Origin: Candidatus Rokuibacteriota bacterium
Lineage (GTDB): Bacteria > Methylomirabilota > Methylomirabilia > Rokubacteriales > CSP1-6
Assembly: GCA_003220195.1 (NCBI GenBank)
Contig: QHRT01000275.1
Span: 1 to 9,723, forward strand
Direction: 5' to 3'
DNA: 9,723 bases
Under the pieces are notes generated by a model, which made no database searches, was not told the DNA's origin, and was given only the letters and a program-made list of their open reading frames with translations. Made by a program: the position numbers and the translations under genes. Below are positions 1 to 8,737 of this stretch, piece after piece (position 1 is the stretch's first letter; each line of letters starts with the position of its first letter).

Positions 1-1376
1 AGCAGATCCGCATTCTCTCGACGCTCGAGGCGCCGGGCCACAAGCTCCTGCAGATCGTCCTGGCCGGGCAGCCGGAGCTCGATGAAAAGCTCGGGCGGCC
101 CGATTTGAGACAGCTGAACCAGCGCATCGGCGTACGGTGCACGCTCGGCCCCTTGTCCCACGCCGAGACCGCGCGCTACATCGAGCATCGTCTTCGCGCG
201 GCGGGACTCGGGGGCGGCCTTCCGCTGACGCGCGCGGCGATCACGCGCGTGCATCGTCACAGCGGAGGCGTGCCGCGGGTGATCAACCTCGTGTGCGATC
301 GCGCGCTCGCCGCCGCGTTCTCGGCGCGATCCAGGAACGTCGATGTCTCCACGGTCAACGCGGCGATTCGAAGCCTCGGTGGCGATCGGCGTTCGCGCGC
401 GGTCCCGCGCGCGGCGATGGCGGCCGCTGCGGTCGTCGGCGTGCTGGCCGTTGGTGTGGCCGTCGGCGCACAGTTCCGGACCCGTGTGGCGTCTCCCCGG
501 ACCACCGAATCCGCGCCGCCCGCCGGGTCTTCACCGGCGCGATCACCATCCGCGCCGGCGGCGAATGCGACGGCGCCGGCAGTGACGTCCGCGCCGGTCG
601 GCGCCGGATCTTCTCCGGTGCCGGTGATGGTCGCGGCGGCGCCATTGCCAGCTGCCGCGGGCGCTTCGTCGCCGCCGCGGGCGGCGACGGTATCGGCTGC
701 AGGTGTCGCCACGCCGTCGCCTTCGCCCGCTCCAGCGGGGCCTCCGATCACTGACCCGCGCCGTCGTGTGCTCGCGGAGCTGGTCGGGCTCTGGGTGGGG
801 CAGACACCTTCATCGACCATCGTCGCCCGATGGCCCTCGACAGGGGATGGATCGCCGGACATCGCGGGCGTCGCGCAGCTCCACCAGCTCGGCGTCACGC
901 GGCTGCCTCGACCGACCGCGGCGGAGCTTCGCGCGATCGGCTTGCCGGTGCTGCTCGAGGGCGATGGGACGCACGGCCTCACCGTGGCCATGCTGCGCAG
1001 CATCGATGGCGACACCGCCACGCTGGTCGACGGGACGGGCGCGCAATCCAAGCGGCCGTTCACGGAGCTCGGTGCCGTGCTCGCCGGCGCCGACGCGTGG
1101 ATCTTCTGGCGCAACCTGGATCAGCTGCCGGTCGATCCCGCGCAGCAGATGACACCCGCCGTCGTCATGGCGGTCGGCCTCCGGCTCTACAAGCTCGGGC
1201 ACCTGGCCATGCCGATTCCACACGCCTTCGACGCCAGGCTGGCGGAGGGGGTGCGGAGCTTTCAGCGCTCGATCGGATTGCCGCAGGACGGCATCATGGG
1301 TCCCCGGACGACGCTGGCCCTGTCACGCGTCGTTGCCGGGACGCTTGCGCCGAACATCGGAACGACCCAGAAGTGA
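1..1376 (+). CDS. ExeA/GspA/MshM-type AAA+ ATPase with peptidoglycan-binding C-terminus (5' partial)
   Basis: The reading frame is open from base 3, so the start and the Walker motifs lie upstream; the TTG at 105 is internal. About 457 residues are visible. The first ~130 are the end of an ExeA-type AAA+ module: the strand with GQPEL and the lid region with SGGVPRVINLVCDRAL. A hydrophobic segment at visible residues ~137-157 (bases ~411-473) is a single TM helix. It is followed by a ~90-residue Ala/Pro/Ser-rich linker, a domain resembling the degenerate C39-peptidase-like domain of GspA, ending near AWIFWRNL, and a PG_binding_1 motif (VRSFQRSIGLPQDGIMGPRT, bases ~1251-1310). Family knowledge: ExeA uses cytoplasmic ATPase activity and peptidoglycan binding to help place the secretin; MshM is the MSHA-pilus relative. 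The next genes (TPR, MshE-like, MshG-like) favour the MshM assignment over GspA. The C39-like domain shows no cysteine, so protease activity is unlikely. Confidence 0.9.
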   Translation, partial: QIRILSTLEAPGHKLLQIVLAGQPELDEKLGRPDLRQLNQRIGVRCTLGPLSHAETARYIEHRLRAAGLGGGLPLTRAAITRVHRHSGGVPRVINLVCDRALAAAFSARSRNVDVSTVNAAIRSLGGDRRSRAVPRAAMAAAAVVGVLAVGVAVGAQFRTRVASPRTTESAPPAGSSPARSPSAPAANATAPAVTSAPVGAGSSPVPVMVAAAPLPAAAGASSPPRAATVSAAGVATPSPSPAPAGPPITDPRRRVLAELVGLWVGQTPSSTIVARWPSTGDGSPDIAGVAQLHQLGVTRLPRPTAAELRAIGLPVLLEGDGTHGLTVAMLRSIDGDTATLVDGTGAQSKRPFTELGAVLAGADAWIFWRNLDQLPVDPAQQMTPAVVMAVGLRLYKLGHLAMPIPHAFDARLAEGVRSFQRSIGLPQDGIMGPRTTLALSRVVAGTLAPNIGTTQK

Positions 1377-2020
1377 GCCGTCTCTACGAAGCGCTGACCT
1401 CCATCAATCGTCGTGCGCCCATTCCTCGCGCTTCGATCGGTCTGCCGATCATTCGACTGGAGCCTCGGACCGGACGGCGCGGCTTGAGGATGACGCTCGG
1501 GGGAATCGTGCTGGTGTGTGCCGTCGCCGCGATCGCGATGATCTTTAAGACTTCGACGCCTGCGCCACGAGTGATGACGGCCACCTCGCCCGCGCCGGCG
1601 GCGGCCCGAACGGAGGTGTTGCCCTCCACTCGAGGTCGTGAGAGTCTGGGGACGCCTGAGTTGCGGGAGCGGGCACGCCAGGCGGTGGCCGCGGGCTCGC
1701 TCGATCAGGCCAAGGCACTGCTGGATCGCGCGCTTGCGCTCGACCGGTCGGACTCGCTCACGTGGAACGACCTCGGGGTGGTGCTCGTGCGTCGCGGGCA
1801 GCGGTCCCAGGGGATCGCCGCGTTCCAGCGGAGCCTGGCGCTCGACGGCAGACACGCCGACACTCACCGCAATCTCGCGGTGGCACTCGATCAAGACGGG
1901 CAGAACCGTATGGCTGCGACGCACTACCGCGCCGTTCTCGATCTCGCGCCACGCCATCCAGAGCGAGGGCGGATCGAAGCGCGACTCGCGTCGTTGCCTC
2001 CTGCGACCGACACGCGATGA
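1373..2020 (+). CDS. Membrane-anchored TPR protein, MshN-like
   Basis: The product is 215 aa. The GTG start at 1373 overlaps the upstream stop as GTGA, which implies translational coupling; no strong Shine-Dalgarno is visible. The frame stays open further upstream, but that part overlaps the ATPase gene and is its shadow. The N-terminus MSRLYEALT resembles the short cytoplasmic start typical of MshN-type proteins. One TM helix lies at residues ~41-58, then an Ala/Pro linker, then three TPR units at ~95-124, ~127-160 and ~161-194, with the usual pattern (NDLGVVLVRRGQ, RNLAVALDQDGQ). A periplasmic TPR scaffold is therefore likely. In MSHA systems MshN sits between MshM and MshE, as here, and is thought to help build the machine. 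The TPR content is clear; the MshN name rests on topology and order. Confidence 0.85.
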   Translation: MSRLYEALTSINRRAPIPRASIGLPIIRLEPRTGRRGLRMTLGGIVLVCAVAAIAMIFKTSTPAPRVMTATSPAPAAARTEVLPSTRGRESLGTPELRERARQAVAAGSLDQAKALLDRALALDRSDSLTWNDLGVVLVRRGQRSQGIAAFQRSLALDGRHADTHRNLAVALDQDGQNRMAATHYRAVLDLAPRHPERGRIEARLASLPPATDTR

Positions 2021-3750
2021 ACGAGGAGCGGGTCCGGCACCGGAACTGGCAACCGCTTGGACAGCTCCTGCTCAAGCGGGGGGTGCTCACGGAAGAGCAA
2101 CTCGCCGCGGCGCTCGAACGTCAACGGCAGGCGCGGCAGCGGCTCGGCAAAGTCCTCGTCGACATGGGCGTGGTGAACGAGCCGATCCTGCTCGAGTGTC
2201 TGGCCTTCCAGTTCGACAAACCGTTGATGACCGACGAGGAATTCGCGAACCTCGAACCCGAAGTCGTGCGGGTGCTCCCCGAGGAAACGGCACGTCAGAA
2301 CCTGGTCATCGCGGTGGAGCGTGCGGCGCGGCAGATCGTCGTGGCGACGGCCGACCCGCTCAACGTGCTCGCGCTCGACGAGGTCCGGCGAATCACCGGG
2401 CTCGAGGTCGATTTCCGGATCGCGACATCGGCGGGAATCCTGGCGGCGATCCAGCGCCACTACAGCGCGCCGGCGCTCGAGGCGGCCGACGAAGCCCTAC
2501 GCCAGGACCTCGGGCTCCTGGTCATGGCCGAGACCGGGCAGGACGACGCCGTCATCGACATCAAGCAGCTCCGGACGCAGGCGGACGATCCTCCGGTCGT
2601 GAAGCTCGTCAACTACGTCCTCTCGCGCGCGGCGACGGACGGCGCATCGGACATCCACGTTGAGCCGTACGACGATCGGACGCTGATCCGGTACCGGATC
2701 GACGGGCTGCTCTACGACCTGCTCGACGTCCCGCGGCAGCTGCACCTCGCCGTCGTGTCGCGGCTCAAGATCATCTCGCGGCTCGACATCGCGGAACGGC
2801 GCTTGCCCCAGGACGGCAGCTTCACGAGCCGCATCAACGACACCGAGATCGACTTCCGCGTCTCGACGTTGCCGATGATCCACGGCGAGAAGATCGTCCT
2901 CCGGCTCCTCCTGAAGGAAGCCGTGGCGCAACACTACACGCTCGAGGTCCTCGGGTTCGACCAGGATCAGCTGCCGCTCTTCCGAGACGCGATCCGGCGG
3001 CCGTGGGGCATGATCCTGATGACCGGGCCGACCGGCAGCGGCAAATCCACGACGCTCCACACCGCGCTCAAGGCGATCAAGTCGCCCCGCAAAAACATCG
3101 TCACGGTCGAGGATCCGGTGGAATACCGGCAGGCGGGGATCCAGCAGGTGCAGGTGAAGACCGAGATCGGCTTCGACTTCGCGCGGTCCCTGCGGGCCAT
3201 CCTGCGTCAGGATCCGGACATCATCATGATCGGCGAGATCCGCGACGCCGAGACCGCGCAGATCGCCGTCCGCGCCGCGCTGACTGGTCACCTGCTCTTC
3301 TCCACGCTCCACGCCAACGATGCCGTCTCGACGATCACGCGGCTCGTCAACCTCGGTGTCGAGCCGTTTCTCGTGGCTTCCGCCCTCAACCTGACCGCCG
3401 CGCAGCGGCTCGTGCGGAGAATCTGCGTGCATTGCAAGGAGCCATACCCGTCTGGCCCCGACGACCAGGTGGTCATGGCGGAAGTCGGATGTCCCGAGGT
3501 GCTCTATCGAGGTCGCGGCTGCCGGCGCTGCCGCAATACGGGCTTTGCCGGCCGGATCGCGCTCTTCGAACTGCTGCGCATCAGCTCCGACATTCGCGGG
3601 ATGATCCTTTCCGAACACTCCACCGACCGCATCGAAAAACACGCGCTCGACATGGGCCTGATCACGCTCAGGCAGTCGGGCCTGCGGAAGGTGGCCCAGG
3701 GCGTTACGACGGTCGAGGAAGTGCTCGCCGTCGTGGCCGACCAGGAGTAG
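2017..3750 (+). CDS. mshE: Pilus/type II secretion assembly ATPase, GspE/PilB/MshE family
   Basis: The product is 577 aa, normal for the family. The ATG at 2017 overlaps the preceding stop as ATGA; no clear Shine-Dalgarno is seen, so coupling is likely. Residues 13-36 and 42-65 form two 24-residue MshEN motifs (LGxxL...G...LxxxLxxQ) separated by five residues. The second begins with the canonical RLG; the first has Pro13 where Arg is usual. An N2-type domain follows (ASDIHVEPYDDRTLIRYRIDG). The ATPase core has Walker A GPTGSGKST at 337-345 (Lys343), the Asp box EDPVE at 365-369, Walker B IIMIGEIRD at 402-410 and the His box TGHLLFSTLH at 423-432. Cys470/473 and Cys502/505 form the CxxC...CxxC zinc site. 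Family role: a cytoplasmic hexamer that powers pilin or pseudopilin polymerisation through the GspF-type platform, encoded next. All catalytic motifs look intact. Confidence 0.96.
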   Translation: MNEERVRHRNWQPLGQLLLKRGVLTEEQLAAALERQRQARQRLGKVLVDMGVVNEPILLECLAFQFDKPLMTDEEFANLEPEVVRVLPEETARQNLVIAVERAARQIVVATADPLNVLALDEVRRITGLEVDFRIATSAGILAAIQRHYSAPALEAADEALRQDLGLLVMAETGQDDAVIDIKQLRTQADDPPVVKLVNYVLSRAATDGASDIHVEPYDDRTLIRYRIDGLLYDLLDVPRQLHLAVVSRLKIISRLDIAERRLPQDGSFTSRINDTEIDFRVSTLPMIHGEKIVLRLLLKEAVAQHYTLEVLGFDQDQLPLFRDAIRRPWGMILMTGPTGSGKSTTLHTALKAIKSPRKNIVTVEDPVEYRQAGIQQVQVKTEIGFDFARSLRAILRQDPDIIMIGEIRDAETAQIAVRAALTGHLLFSTLHANDAVSTITRLVNLGVEPFLVASALNLTAAQRLVRRICVHCKEPYPSGPDDQVVMAEVGCPEVLYRGRGCRRCRNTGFAGRIALFELLRISSDIRGMILSEHSTDRIEKHALDMGLITLRQSGLRKVAQGVTTVEEVLAVVADQE

Positions 3751-3755
3751 CCGTC

Positions 3756-4955
3756 ATGCCATTGTTTGAATACGAGGTCATCGACCGCGCCGGCGCCGTC
3801 GCCAGAGGACGGCAGCCGGCCGAAGATCAGAACGAGCTCATGGAGATCATCCGTCAGCGCGGGCAGCTTCTGGTCTCGCTGCGCACGACGGACGGCCCGG
3901 CCAAGTCCGTGCTCAGCGAGCTCCTGGCGCGGTTCCAGACCGTGGGCCGAGGCGTCAAGCTCGCGACCCTCGTCCTTTTCACCGGACAGCTCGCCGCGAT
4001 GCTCGAGGCCGGCATCCACCTGGTCCGGATCCTTTCGGCGCTGGCGCGAGAGTCGGACGACAGACGATTCGCGAAGATGATCGAGAGCGTGCGGGATTCG
4101 CTGTCGGCGGGGATGACGTTCGCCGACGCGCTGGGGCGCTTCCCGCGGGTCTTCAGCCGGCTCTACGTGGCGGTCGTGCGAGCCGGTGAAGCGAGCGGCG
4201 CCCTCCACGTGGTGCTCAACAATCTCACGGTCAATCTGGAGCGGGCGGCCCACCTGCGACGCAAGGTGAAGGGCGCGGTCGCGTATCCGATCGTCATCCT
4301 GGTCGTCGCCCTCGGCATCGTCTTCGCCATGGTCGTGAAGATCGTGCCGATCTTCGAAGAGGTCTACAAGAAGGCGAACGCCACGCTCCCGGCGCCGACG
4401 CTGGTCCTGATCACCATCAGCCAGGCCGTGCGGAACTACACGTTGCTCGTCTTCCTGGGCCTCGTGGTCGTCGTCGTGCTCCTGACCTATTTCGGTCGGA
4501 CGCCAAAGGGACGCGACGTCTTCGACTTCGTGAAGCTCCGGGTGCCGATGTTCGGCCCGCTGATCCGCAAGGCCATCCTGGCCCGGGTGTGCCGGACGCT
4601 GAGCATGCTCCTCCAGAGCGGCGTCGGATTGATGGAGGCGCTCGACATCTCGGCCCGCGTCGCGGGCAATCGCGAGATCGAGCGGGCGCTGTTGATGGCG
4701 ACCGACGGGGTCCGCGATGGCGGCACCTTGGCGGAGATGCTGCGGCAGACCGGCCGCTTCCCCGCCATGGTGACGCAGCTCGTCGCCTCGGGTGAGGAAA
4801 GTGGCTCGCTCGCCTCGATGCTCGGCAAGGCGGCCAACTACTACGAGGCGCAGGTCGACGCCGCGGTGGAGACCCTGTCCACGCTCATCGAGCCGGTCCT
4901 GATCGTCGTGATGGGCGCGATCGTGGGCGGCGTGGCGATCCGGAGCGGCCGGTAA
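3756..4955 (+). CDS. Inner-membrane platform protein, GspF/PilC/MshG family
   Basis: The product is 399 aa. The ATG at 3756 has a good Shine-Dalgarno, AGGAG at 3743-3747, inside the end of the ATPase gene. The start MPLFEYEVIDRAG is typical of the family. Two T2SSF repeats are visible: residues ~68-190, with FTGQLAAMLEAGI and VRAGEASGAL, and ~270-390, with CRTLSMLLQSGVGLMEAL and VASGEESGSL. TM helices lie at ~175-198, ~229-248 and ~379-395. In the family this protein couples the cytoplasmic ATPase to pilin insertion at the inner membrane. The C-terminus is odd: after LIEPVLIVVMGAIVGG it ends in VAIRSGR, whereas relatives usually continue with a short conserved tail of the YLPIF type. Neither other + frame restores that tail. 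The stop is 2 bp before the histidine kinase start. Confidence 0.95.
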   Translation: MPLFEYEVIDRAGAVARGRQPAEDQNELMEIIRQRGQLLVSLRTTDGPAKSVLSELLARFQTVGRGVKLATLVLFTGQLAAMLEAGIHLVRILSALARESDDRRFAKMIESVRDSLSAGMTFADALGRFPRVFSRLYVAVVRAGEASGALHVVLNNLTVNLERAAHLRRKVKGAVAYPIVILVVALGIVFAMVVKIVPIFEEVYKKANATLPAPTLVLITISQAVRNYTLLVFLGLVVVVVLLTYFGRTPKGRDVFDFVKLRVPMFGPLIRKAILARVCRTLSMLLQSGVGLMEALDISARVAGNREIERALLMATDGVRDGGTLAEMLRQTGRFPAMVTQLVASGEESGSLASMLGKAANYYEAQVDAAVETLSTLIEPVLIVVMGAIVGGVAIRSGR

Positions 4956-4957
4956 CG

Positions 4958-6383
4958 GTGTTGCACGAAGACGGAACGCGGTACCGCATCGGGGTCCGGC
5001 TCTGGCTCTTGCTCTCGCTCGCCATGGCGGTCGCGTCGATGGCGGGCATGTTCGCGCTGCTCTATTTTCAGCGGCCGTTCGTCGCCTCGCTGGGCGGGTT
5101 CGACGCGGACGCCCAGCGGGTGTTGTTCGCGAGCGCCGGTATCTCGATCGTCGTCGCGGCGCTGGTCGGGCTCGCCTTTGGCAGCGTGCTGAGCCGGCGC
5201 ATCTGGGCCATCGTGGAGCGAACCGACGCGGCCGTGGCCTCGATCAGCGAGGCGCCGAGAAAGCTGGTGAAGGACGAGCTGGGCGCGCTCGACGCCGCGG
5301 TGGGCCGCCTCACGTTGTCGCTGGACCGGTTCGTCACCGACAGCGACATCCTGGCCAGGCTCCCCGAAGGGATGCTGCTGGTGGACGGTGGCGCCGATCT
5401 CCTGCTCTCGTTCAACACCGCCGCCGAGACGCTGCTCGGCCCGGGCCTGGATCGGTTTCGCGGTCTGCCGCTGTTCGAGGCCGACGGCGCGCTCCCTCTG
5501 GCGCGGGGCAACCGCTCCCTCGCGGACCTGCTCGCCGAAGCCCGACGGACCGGCGGCGTCACGCGGGCCGAGGAGATTCCGGCCGTCACCCATGAAGGCA
5601 AAGCGGTCTTGCTCGAAGGCACGGTGCAGAGCCGACCGGGCCGGGAGCAGGACGCGACGTTCGTGTTATTGCTGCAGGACGCCTCGGAAAAGCGGCGCAT
5701 CAGAGAGCAGATCAAACGCACGGATCAGCTCGCTCTCCTGGGTGGGATGGCGGCGCGCGTGGCGCACGAGGTGCGCACGCCGCTCGCTACGGTGCGCGGG
5801 CTGGTGGAGCTGCTGCAGGCCGATCTCGCGGTCCACGATCGCAGGCGCGACTATACCGAGCGGATTCTCGCGGCGCTCGAGCGGCAGGATCAGCTCGTCC
5901 AGAAGCTCCTGACGCTGACACACGCCGAGCCTGAGGCGTGGCAGCCGGTCTACCTGCGCGAACTGCTCCACGAGCTGATCGCCGCGTGGCCGGAAGGACA
6001 GGAGCCCATGCTGGCGGTGGACGGCCGGCTGTCGGTCGTGCATGGCGATCCCGTGCTGCTGAACGAGGTATTCACCAATCTCGTCCGCAACGCGTTCGAG
6101 GCGAGCATCGACGGCGAGGTCATCGTCCGCATGAGCGCGACGACCAACGCCGCGCGGGTCACGGTCACCAACCGGGGCAATGGCGTCCCTCCCGAATTAC
6201 AAGAAAGAATCTTTCAGCCCTTCTTCACCACGAAGCCACGAGGCACCGGTCTCGGCCTGGCGATCGCCCGGCAGGTGGTGGAAGCGCATCGCGGGACGAT
6301 CCGGGTCGAGAGCGACGGCCGCACGACGACGCACTTCGTCGTCGAGCTTCCGGCATCGCGCGCCTTCGAACCTGCGGTGATCC

Positions 6384-6391
<8 letters not shown>
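4958..6391 (+). CDS. Sensor histidine kinase (PilS/NtrB-like), two TM helices
   Basis: The product is 477 aa. The GTG at 4958 is 2 bp after the platform-gene stop, with GGAG at 4942-4945 as a weak Shine-Dalgarno; TTG at 4961 is a close alternative. TM helices lie at residues ~14-36 and ~54-77 with only ~17 residues between them, so there is no sizeable periplasmic sensor domain. A HAMP-like linker covers ~78-125 and a PAS-like region ~125-235. The H box is VAHEVRTP with His270. The N box is NEVFTNLVRNAFEA (Asn374, Asn378). The F box region is FQPFFTTK and the G2 box is GTGLGL at 429-434. The G1 box reads NRGNG at 405-409, with Asn405 where DxGxG kinases have Asp. The membrane kinase should autophosphorylate His270 and signal to the overlapping sigma-54 response regulator. 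PilS normally has more TM helices, so orthology is uncertain. Confidence 0.93.
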
Positions 6392-7772
<1,381 letters not shown>

Positions 7773-7774
7773 TC

Positions 7775-7822
7775 CGGCGGTCGACCGACCGCCGCAAGAT
7801 CCGAGCCCGCAACTTGCGGGCT
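7775..7822 (+). terminator. Two tandem hairpins after the response regulator gene
   Basis: Directly after the stop at 7772 comes CGGCGGTC-GACC-GACCGCCG (7775-7794), an 8-bp stem with a 4-nt loop. Next is AGCCCGCAA-C-TTGCGGGCT (7804-7822), a perfect 9-bp inverted repeat around one base. Neither is followed by a T-run, so this is a GC-rich, U-poor terminator candidate for the six-gene operon rather than a textbook one. The second palindrome is centred about 150 bp upstream of the predicted start of the sigma-54 promoter at 7941-7955. It could therefore instead be an activator binding site. Confidence 0.5.
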
Positions 7823-7830
7823 GCGCTCCT

Positions 7831-7918
7831 GAAATTCGTCGGGTTCCACGCGGCCAGAGACCCGGCGAGCCCTTCACTCCGCCGAAAGTTCTCGCCGGAA
7901 TTTCTATAGGTTCCACGC
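7831..7918 (+). repeat. Imperfect 21-bp direct repeat upstream of the XRE gene
   Basis: Copies at 7831-7851 and 7898-7918 match at 16 of 21 positions. Both start with a GAA/ATTC-like block and share the exact 10-mer GGTTCCACGC (7842-7851 and 7909-7918). They start 67 bp apart, in non-coding DNA, and lie about -136 to -49 from the predicted start of the sigma-54 promoter at 7941-7955. That is where enhancer-binding proteins usually bind. A role as activator or autoregulator sites is inferred. Confidence 0.45.
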
Positions 7919-7940
7919 CCTCCGAACGAGACCAGAGCTT

Positions 7941-7955
7941 CGGCACGAGAGTTGC
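7941..7955 (+). promoter_or_regulatory. Sigma-54 (RpoN) promoter upstream of the XRE gene
   Basis: CGGCACG-AGAG-TTGC matches the consensus TGGCACG-N4-TTGC at every fixed position except the first (C for T). The invariant GG (7942-7943) and GC (7954-7955) are exactly 10 bp apart. Transcription would start near 7967, about 49 nt before the ATG at 8016. The preceding gene encodes a sigma-54 activator, which makes the site biologically sensible. Confidence 0.7.
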
Positions 7956-8007
7956 GTCGATCGAGTGCGCGTGGCCCGCGAGGGACGCGCAAAATTCAGG
8001 AGACGCC

Positions 8008-8011
8008 GGAG
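8008..8011 (+). promoter_or_regulatory. Ribosome binding site choosing the XRE start
   Basis: GGAG lies 4 nt before the ATG at 8016, and AGGAG at 7998-8002 lies 13 nt before it. The in-frame ATG at 7965 would start at or just before the predicted sigma-54 transcript start and codes for an Arg-rich stretch unlike the family, so 8016 is preferred. Confidence 0.5.
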
Positions 8012-8015
8012 CGCT

Positions 8016-8261
8016 ATGGTTGCGCCGATGACGACGACCGGACGGGCAGTTCCCAGAGTACGCGCCGCACTCGGGCGGCGGCTCATCGCGATGCGGCGGG
8101 AGCGAGACCTGAGTCAGCAAGCGCTCGGCACGGACGCCGGGCTGAGCGCGAAGTTCATCGGCGAGGTGGAGCGTGGACAGAAGTCGATCTCGGTCGACAG
8201 TCTGGCGCGCGTCGCCACCGCGCTCGGCGTCCGCCTGCACGAGCTCCTCGAATTCGACTAG
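8016..8261 (+). CDS. Small XRE/Cro-CI-type helix-turn-helix regulator
   Basis: The product is 81 aa and is essentially a lone HTH_3 domain. Residues ~18-80 carry RRERDLSQQALG, the turn-and-recognition region AGLSAKFIGEVERGQK, and VDSLARVATALGVRLHELLEF, the conserved last helices. No ligand or dimerisation domain is attached, so it probably binds DNA as a dimer. A near-consensus sigma-54 promoter lies upstream, directly after the response regulator gene. Its own synthesis may thus be switched on by that regulator, and it could feed back on neighbouring promoters. Its targets cannot be read from the sequence. The in-frame ATG at 8028 is an alternative start. Confidence 0.85.
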   Translation: MVAPMTTTGRAVPRVRAALGRRLIAMRRERDLSQQALGTDAGLSAKFIGEVERGQKSISVDSLARVATALGVRLHELLEFD

Positions 8262-8373
8262 CTTCAGGTCGCGTTTCCGGTCGCGAGGAGCCGTGAACGA
8301 CGGGTCGTAATGCACCGGTTGAACGCGGATCGGTCCGACGCCGTGTCTCTCGGGCGGTCGATACCTCCTCGTC

Positions 8374-8673
8374 ATGCGCATCCGTGATCTGAAGCTCGGT
8401 CGCGCCAATGCCTGGCCGCCGGCGTGGAAGCCAACGCCGCCGGGTGTGCGATTTCCGCTCGGCGAGCAGGGGGTGCTGCTCGCCGCTCGCGCCCTGTCCA
8501 GGAGATCGGTGGCCGTGCGGATCTCGTTCGCCGGTCATGACCATGAAGGACTGGTGGTCTGGGACGGGGGTCCGACAGCCGAGCGCATGGCGGAGCTGAT
8601 GAGCGGCGCCATCGGCTCACCGCTCACCACGGTCGGCGATCTCGACGCGCTCGAGGGCGCAGCGACCGGCTGA
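8374..8673 (+). CDS. Hypothetical protein, 99 aa
   Basis: I do not recognise this family. The ATG at 8374 is the first start after an in-frame stop at 8320-8322. No Shine-Dalgarno is visible ahead of it; the stretch reads CCTCCTC instead. Codon third positions are strongly G/C, as in the surrounding genes, and the C-terminal half (FAGHDHEGLVVWDGG, AERMAELMSGAIG, TTVGDLDALE) looks like a folded alpha/beta protein rather than a shadow frame. There is no signal peptide, TM helix or cysteine. It lies 112 bp after the XRE gene and just before a strong hairpin, so it may be the last gene of that transcript. A soluble cytoplasmic protein is likely; the function is unknown. Confidence 0.6.
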   Translation: MRIRDLKLGRANAWPPAWKPTPPGVRFPLGEQGVLLAARALSRRSVAVRISFAGHDHEGLVVWDGGPTAERMAELMSGAIGSPLTTVGDLDALEGAATG

Positions 8674-8677
8674 ACGA

Positions 8678-8711
8678 CTCGAGCCGGATCGCGCAGGCGA
8701 TCCGGCTCGAG
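8678..8711. terminator. Perfect 14-bp-stem hairpin between convergent genes
   Basis: CTCGAGCCGGATCG (8678-8691) and its exact reverse complement (8698-8711) flank a 6-nt CGCAGG loop. It sits 5 bp after the + strand hypothetical gene and 26 bp beyond the end of the - strand prepilin gene. A bidirectional terminator is the simplest reading, although no T-run follows on either side. Confidence 0.7.
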
Positions 8712-8737
8712 GACTGAGGCTCTGGGAGCGGTCGAGC

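Noticed and set aside
257..1114. Long - strand frame opposite the MshM-like gene
   Set aside because: Low-complexity Ala/Thr/Arg-rich shadow of a GC-rich coding strand with no family features.
7965..8015. Upstream ATG extending the XRE protein by 17 residues
   Set aside because: It sits at or before the predicted transcript start and adds only an Arg-rich stretch; the ATG at 8016 has a ribosome site.
8286..8310. AGGAG followed by a five-codon GTG open frame
   Set aside because: The spacing from AGGAG to GTG is only 2 nt and the peptide is too short to support; probably chance.
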